A stretch of DNA of 46,724 bases from positions 1 to 46,724 of the forward strand of contig JBBSHE010000023.1 of the NCBI GenBank assembly GCA_038253325.1, written 5' to 3'. This document shows, piece after piece, positions 42,760 through 46,724 of this stretch (positions are counted from its first letter, which is position 1; each line of letters opens with the position of its first letter). This DNA comes from JBBSHE01 sp038253325. Its GTDB lineage: Bacteria; Actinomycetota; Actinomycetes; Propionibacteriales; Nocardioidaceae. The translations under genes were made by a program, and so were the position numbers. The notes beneath the pieces are model-generated. The model saw only the letters and a list, made by a program, of their open reading frames with translations. It searched no databases and was not told the DNA's origin.

Positions 42760-43486
42760 CACTTGTCACCGTCAGTCCGTTCATTGGCAGCCGCCAGCAC
42801 ATCCATCAAGTCTTCGACCGTTTGGAAGAAGCTTCCCAATCGTGTTTCTAGCGCTCGTTCAATGACTTCCAAGGCCTCGTCCACTTGTGAAACCACCTTC
42901 TCCAGATCGACCTCGCGACCGCGTTGAGGGTGGCGCACCTGTTCGAAAACCGTGACGCTCTCCTGGAACACCCGGACTGTCGGGTCCTGCCTAACCTCCA
43001 TGCGGCCCAGCACGAGCGCGCTCCGTCGCCGGCGAGCGTTGTCTGTGCCGACTCGCCTTGCATGTGCCACCTTCCTAGCTGCCTCAACTACAGCAACCGG
43101 GACAGTCGCTAGCGGCTCTACGTCGGGACTGGGCGGGCCGGAAACCGTTGGGGTGTCGATTGGCCCGAGCTGACTGGGGTAGCCAGCCACGTCGACGCGA
43201 GTTCTTGCGCAGGTTCGGACAACGGCATATGCGCCGGAACCTCGCCAGCATCCGTGAGCACGTCGGGCAGCCCGTTCACGAGGTCTCGGATGCAATGCGC
43301 TGCGACCACGATGGCGCCATGTCGAAGCGGTCTTTCATTCAACGCGTCTATCGCGCGTCGGTACAAGTCCGCGAACAGCTCACTCTGCTGCGCGAGCGCG
43401 TCGAAAAGGCGCCACCGCCGGGCATCCCACAAGTTGCCGGTGGCCCCAGACGACCCAAGATGGGACGGGTTCGAGGCTTCCGCCAC
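42759..43486 (-). pseudogene. ~240-aa partner gene of the 960-aa protein, frameshifted
   Basis: From GTG 43486 (GAGGAGGGG ten bases upstream) one frame reads VAEASNPSHL, then a helical part with LFDALAQQSELFADLYRRAI and AAHCIRDLVNGLPDVLTD. Near 43165-43200 the sense passes to another frame: GYPSQLGPIDTPTVSG, VPVAVVEAARKVAHARRVG, RRRRSALVLGRM, and a C-terminal helix EVIERALETRLGSFFQTVEDLMDVLAAA. One missing base would explain it; no classical slippery heptamer is seen. The helical first half with RDLxNxLPD resembles HEPN-like domains, but this is a guess. Its stop is coupled to the 960-aa gene. Confidence 0.55.
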
Positions 43487-43765
43487 GGTCTGCTTGCCCC
43501 TCCTCAGGTCGATCGTCGACTTGGATCGTACGGGAGCCGATCCGGGCCCTCGCGATTTCTCGGTAGCGTTCGAAGCGCCGGCGTGGGTCTCGCACCGCTC
43601 TCCACGGGCTTGGGAAGACCGCGGGCGTCTACAGTTCCCTCCAATCGATGCCCGTCCCGCGATCACATGGAGGAGCCCGGCCTGCGTCCTTCTGTGCGCT
43701 GTGTCGCACCGCCGGTTCGGTGGGCGAAGACCCGGCGAAGCACAACTGCGATCCGAAGGCGCCGC
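43487..43765. other. Gap between module and integrase; no convincing gene
   Basis: This 279-bp stretch lies upstream of the module's first gene and downstream of the integrase stop. It should hold the module promoter and, if the element is ordered like pSAM2-type elements (xis-int-att), the attachment site. A 61-codon plus-strand frame at 43648-43833 runs into the integrase antisense strand and is not convincing. No repeat or tRNA was identified by eye. Confidence 0.35.
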
Positions 43766-44887
43766 TCACTCACCCGTATCCGTCGCCAACGCAGCGAGCG
43801 TCGCGGCAGGGGGGCCGAGCGAAGCGGACATGATCGACTCGGCGGCCTTTCGCGTGCGGTCCTCGGCGGTAGGCCAGAGGTGTGCGTAGGTGTTCAGGGT
43901 GGTGGTGGCCTTCGCATGGCCGAGCGAGCGTTGGACGGTCACCACGTCGCATCCGGCCGCGATGAGGCCGGAGGCGTAGAAGTGCCGAAGGTCGTGAAGC
44001 TTGATGCCCGCCAGGCCAGCGTCGCGCAGCGTCTTGCGCCACCAGTAGCCGACCGTGTTCTGATGCGGCGGATCGTCGCCCTCTCCGGCGAACAGCCACT
44101 GATCCTTGCCCGTGGTGCCGTAGGTGGCGACATGCTCGGCGAGCACGTCGATGAGGCTGTCGGCGATGTAGACGGCGCGTTCCGATCCGTACTTCGGCGC
44201 TCGTACGTTGACCGCGCCGCCGTTGACGCGTTGCACCTGCCGGGAGACCCTGAGCGACTTGCGGAGGAAGTCGACGTCGCCGAGCTGGACCCCGGCGGCT
44301 TCGCCGAGCCGCAGGCCGGCGAACGCGCAGAGGGCGATGAACGGCTGGAATCGCTCGTCAGCCACGGCGATGAGCTGTCCCACCTCCTCCGGAGTGGGGA
44401 TCGACATGGCCACGTCCGCGCGACGGCCACGGGGGAGGCGCACGCCGTCGGTCGGGTCGGAGCCGATCACCTTGTCCTTCACGGCGGCGCGGAACACCGA
44501 CCTGACGTTCACGTACCGGGTCTTGATCGTGCCGGGGGCGAGCCCGGCGGCGTGCATGCTCTTGATCCAGGCTTCGACATCGGAACGGCGGACCAGCTTC
44601 ATCGGCTTGCTGCCGAACGGGACGGAGCGTGCCGCCAGGGACATGGCGAGCACCGTCCCTGGTGCCCAGATCTGCCTCGCTGACCACTCGCCGAAGAACG
44701 CGGCGAACGTCACCCGCCCGGCCTGTGGGTCGGCGTAGGTTCCGGTGAGCACCGACGCCGAGGTCTCGTCGAGCCAGCGTTGAGCGTCGATCTTGCGGTC
44801 GAAGTGACGGGCGCGCTCGTTGCCCGCCTCGTCGCGATAGCGGGCGCGCCACTTCCCATGTGAGCGCTTGGCGATATTTCCGGCCAT
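43766..44887 (-). CDS. int: Tyrosine recombinase (integrase)
   Basis: The 373-aa integrase has an AP2-like arm-binding N-terminus (KRSHGKWRARYRDEAGNERARHF), a core-binding domain (about 60-150) and a complete catalytic set: R193 in GLRLGE, K232 in PKYGSERAV, H298 and R301 in HDLRH, H324 in SLGHA and Tyr334 in TYAHLW. It should move the element that extends to the right. An excisionase-type gene lies 46 bp upstream on the same strand, the usual xis-int order of actinobacterial integrative elements. It is not closely similar to the integrase at 1494. Confidence 0.95.
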   Translation of the reverse strand: MAGNIAKRSHGKWRARYRDEAGNERARHFDRKIDAQRWLDETSASVLTGTYADPQAGRVTFAAFFGEWSARQIWAPGTVLAMSLAARSVPFGSKPMKLVRRSDVEAWIKSMHAAGLAPGTIKTRYVNVRSVFRAAVKDKVIGSDPTDGVRLPRGRRADVAMSIPTPEEVGQLIAVADERFQPFIALCAFAGLRLGEAAGVQLGDVDFLRKSLRVSRQVQRVNGGAVNVRAPKYGSERAVYIADSLIDVLAEHVATYGTTGKDQWLFAGEGDDPPHQNTVGYWWRKTLRDAGLAGIKLHDLRHFYASGLIAAGCDVVTVQRSLGHAKATTTLNTYAHLWPTAEDRTRKAAESIMSASLGPPAATLAALATDTGE

Positions 44888-44933
44888 GGCCGCTCCTTTC
44901 CTGAGTCACCACCGTGCGCCTGGCCACCGACAA

Positions 44934-45179
44934 TCACTCCTTCGGACGGTCATCCTGTGGAGAGTCCGGATCGGGTCGGCGTCCCTGCTCGCAACGCCAC
45001 AGGATGAGGTCCGTGCGCCAGTAGCGCACGTGCCGCTGGACCTTGAAGCTGAACGGCCCGTCGCCGGTGTAGCGCCAGTAGCGCATCGTGGCGACGGGCA
45101 CGCGGAGGAAGGCGGCGGCCTCTTCGATGGTGAGCATCTCGTCGTGCTCGTGGTTGTCGTCTGCGAATGCGACGGTCAT
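44934..45179 (-). CDS. xis: Excisionase-type helix-turn-helix protein
   Basis: The 81-aa protein contains a MerR-like winged HTH of the excisionase family (MLTIEEAAAFLRVPVATMRYW, then a wing with GPFSFKVQRHVRYWRTDLILW). A charged 14-residue acidic N-terminus and a Pro/Asp-rich tail flank it. Next to an integrase it is likely the recombination directionality factor, but such proteins also act as repressors. It is transcribed with the integrase. Confidence 0.85.
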   Translation of the reverse strand: MTVAFADDNHEHDEMLTIEEAAAFLRVPVATMRYWRYTGDGPFSFKVQRHVRYWRTDLILWRCEQGRRPDPDSPQDDRPKE

Positions 45180-45288
45180 GGTCTTCTCCTTGTCATGGGT
45201 GTGTTGGCGGTGCTGGTACTACAAGTGCCGGGACTGGGGGCGAATGGACACTTCGTGAGGAACTCTCCTCAGCGTGCGCACCAAAAAT

Positions 45289-45379
45289 CGCCCGTCCTGA
45301 CTGCGCCCGTCCTGGGACGGGCGCTGGACGGGCGCGGCCCCGTGAGCGGTGTTTGTGCTGGTCAGGGCATCGCCCGTCC
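45289..45379. repeat. Five copies of a 9-bp repeat including a perfect palindrome
   Basis: CGCCCGTCC lies at 45289-45297, 45304-45312 and 45371-45379; its reverse complement GGACGGGCG at 45315-45323 and 45326-45334. The second and third copies form a palindrome with 10-bp arms (GCGCCCGTCC, GGACGGGCGC) around TG at 45303-45324. The array fills the gene-free 281 bp between the excisionase and relaxase genes. Candidate roles are an origin (replication or transfer), an operator array, or a terminator for the relaxase gene. Confidence 0.65.
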
Positions 45380-45460
45380 GAAAGTTCAGAAATTTCGACA
45401 TGCCGTCCAGCGTGACCACCGGGGAGCACCAGAATTCGCCGGTGGTGACCCTGCACGTGG

Positions 45461-46724
45461 TCAGAAACCGATGCTCGGACCCGACCTTGACGGACGTCGC
45501 GACGGGTCGGGTTCTGTGGTGTGCCAGGGCTCGAACTCTCGACGCTGATCGTCCTCACGCCGCCGCTTCACCTGCTCCTTGGCAGGGGCTCGGGCGGGCG
45601 CAACTGGACCGTAGCGGTCGACATCGTCGGTCGCCTGGACACGGGCGTGGGCGACTCCGAGGTCGGCGCGGTCGCGGGAGCAGGCCCCCTCCCAGAGCGA
45701 CCGGGCCTGCTCGGGAGTTTCGGCCACGAGATGTGCGACGTTGTCGTGCCGGCCGCGGGTCATGCCGACGTACGCCGACGCGGCCGAGGTGCTCTCGCCC
45801 ATGACCAGGTGCCCGATGGCTGTGGTCTCGCCTTGGGCGCCGTAGACGGTCGTGGCGTAGGCGGACTCGACCGAGCCGTGCGCGTACCAGGTGGGGACTT
45901 CGCGGGTCAGCCCGTGGTCGTGGCGCAGGGTCAGCGTCTCGTCGGCAAGCGCGGTGATGGTCCAGGTCTGCCGGTTGGCGACTCCGAGCTGCCAGTCGTT
46001 GCGGCGGGTGGCCACCCGATCGCCGACGCCGAGTCGTTCGCCAGCCTCATTCACCACCACTTGGCCGTCGTCGACCAGCCCGGCTGTGACGAGGCGGTCT
46101 CGGATCGCGCCGTTGAGAGCGGCGACTTGTTTGCGACTGTCGGCCATGAGTGCTCGGTTGGTGTGTCCGGCGAGGATCGCGTCGGCAGTCACCGCGGCGA
46201 GAGCCTGGGTCCGTTCGGCCTCGCTCGCGTGCACGCGGATCTGGCCCCGATCCCACAGCTCGTCGAAGACCGGCTCACCACGTCGCATCGCAACACTCAG
46301 CTCGGCGTACTCGGGGTCGGAGAACCGGTGCACGACATCGAGGGACACGGTCGCGTCGGGTCCGGCGTGCTGGGCGGCGAGGTCGAGGACACCACCACGG
46401 CCGACAGCCGGGAGCTGGTGGCGATCACCCATGAAGGCGACGCGTGCCTGACAGTCCTGCGCGATCTCCAACAGGGCACGGGCGGTGTCTTGATCGAGCA
46501 TCCCGGCCTCGTCCACGACCAGCAGGTCGCCTCGGCCGAGCATCGCCCCAGGGTCGGTGGGAAGGTCGCCGGTGCAGGTCCAGTGGCCGTCGTCGTCCCA
46601 CCGCCAACCCCACTGGTGGGCGAGCCAGGCGGCCGAGAACGCCGGCGCGTCGATCTCTCCGGCCGCGACCTCGGCCGCCTTCAACGTCGGCGTCACGACC
46701 ATCATTCGACGGCCCTGCGCCGCA
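45461..46724 (-). CDS. traA: MobF/TraA-type relaxase, C-terminal helicase part (runs off the window)
   Basis: The frame is open to the right edge (AAQGRR precedes the first Met at 46705), so only the last ~420 residues are seen. They carry RecD/TraI-type superfamily 1 helicase motifs: VVTPTLKAAEVAA (Ia), LLVVDEAGMLD (Walker B), FMGDRHQLPAVG (III), GDRVATRRNDW, and SAYVGMTRGRHDN (motif VI). This is the helicase half of TraA-like conjugative relaxases; the relaxase and Walker A parts lie outside. The C-terminal ~60 residues are charged and disordered-looking. It shows that the right-hand element is conjugative or mobilisable. Confidence 0.88.
   Translation of the reverse strand, partial: AAQGRRMMVVTPTLKAAEVAAGEIDAPAFSAAWLAHQWGWRWDDDGHWTCTGDLPTDPGAMLGRGDLLVVDEAGMLDQDTARALLEIAQDCQARVAFMGDRHQLPAVGRGGVLDLAAQHAGPDATVSLDVVHRFSDPEYAELSVAMRRGEPVFDELWDRGQIRVHASEAERTQALAAVTADAILAGHTNRALMADSRKQVAALNGAIRDRLVTAGLVDDGQVVVNEAGERLGVGDRVATRRNDWQLGVANRQTWTITALADETLTLRHDHGLTREVPTWYAHGSVESAYATTVYGAQGETTAIGHLVMGESTSAASAYVGMTRGRHDNVAHLVAETPEQARSLWEGACSRDRADLGVAHARVQATDDVDRYGPVAPARAPAKEQVKRRREDDQRREFEPWHTTEPDPSRRPSRSGPSIGF

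Noticed and set aside
43648..43833. 61-codon plus-strand frame with several Cys near the integrase stop
   Set aside because: It runs into the integrase gene in antisense, has no ribosome site and no recognisable zinc-motif spacing.
1..46724. CRISPR arrays, rRNA and insertion sequences
   Set aside because: No regularly spaced long repeats, rRNA motifs, or transposase reading frames with terminal inverted repeats were seen.

Overview
The window is high-GC DNA with GTG and TTG starts, dense 1-4 nt gene overlaps and families typical of Actinomycetota (DUF4245, DUF6542, PIN-PhoH, wax-ester synthase/DGAT, ECF42 sigma with YCII partner). From memory, the core gene order follows the block around Rv1084-Rv1112 of Mycobacterium tuberculosis: YyaL/DUF255, hemolysin III, short-chain Z-prenyltransferase, PhoH2, fumC, glpX, DUF4245, xseB/xseA, ispH, DUF6542, ychF. 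It is therefore a conserved actinomycete chromosomal block with lineage-specific insertions. No rRNA, tRNA or CRISPR array was recognised by eye.

Layout. Positions 1-3030 are the end of an integrated element: the 3' end of a restriction-type helicase gene broken by an in-frame stop, two small cargo genes and a tyrosine integrase whose 5' end abuts the chromosomal yyaL gene. From 3036 to 9026 lie core genes (yyaL, a proline-rich membrane protein, a broken small gene, hemolysin III, Z-prenyltransferase, phoH2). From 9167 to 13525 is a CUT1 sugar ABC operon whose binding protein resembles LpqY (trehalose type). A secreted lytic transglycosylase follows. On the minus strand comes an ECF42 sigma/YCII pair, followed by a spermidine-synthase-like gene that lost its core and now reads in frame into fumC. 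From 17954 to 23291 is a PotD/AfuA-type ABC operon followed closely by a WS/DGAT acyltransferase. Then come an alpha/beta hydrolase, glpX, and a tightly overlapping molybdate operon (HTH-Mop regulator, modA, modB, modC) with a palindromic candidate operator. The core resumes with DUF4245, xseBA, ispH and DUF6542, then a small DoxX-like gene that appears to start at ATC, an AraC/VOC pair, a GH13 plus sugar-porter pair (the porter frameshifted near its start), rmuC and ychF.

From about 39660 to the right end is a second accessory region. It holds an unrecognised two-gene module (a ~240-aa helical protein, frameshifted here, translationally coupled to a ~960-aa helical repeat-like protein). To its right is the end of another mobile element: integrase, excisionase-type HTH protein, an array of 9-bp repeats with a perfect palindrome, and the helicase half of a MobF/TraA-type relaxase running off the window.

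The most interesting leads are the two-gene module, the repeat array beside the relaxase, the mod operator, the probable AUC start, the remnant-fumC fusion, and several genes broken by single-base changes. Family assignments come from motif reading and memory of the families; no database search was run.
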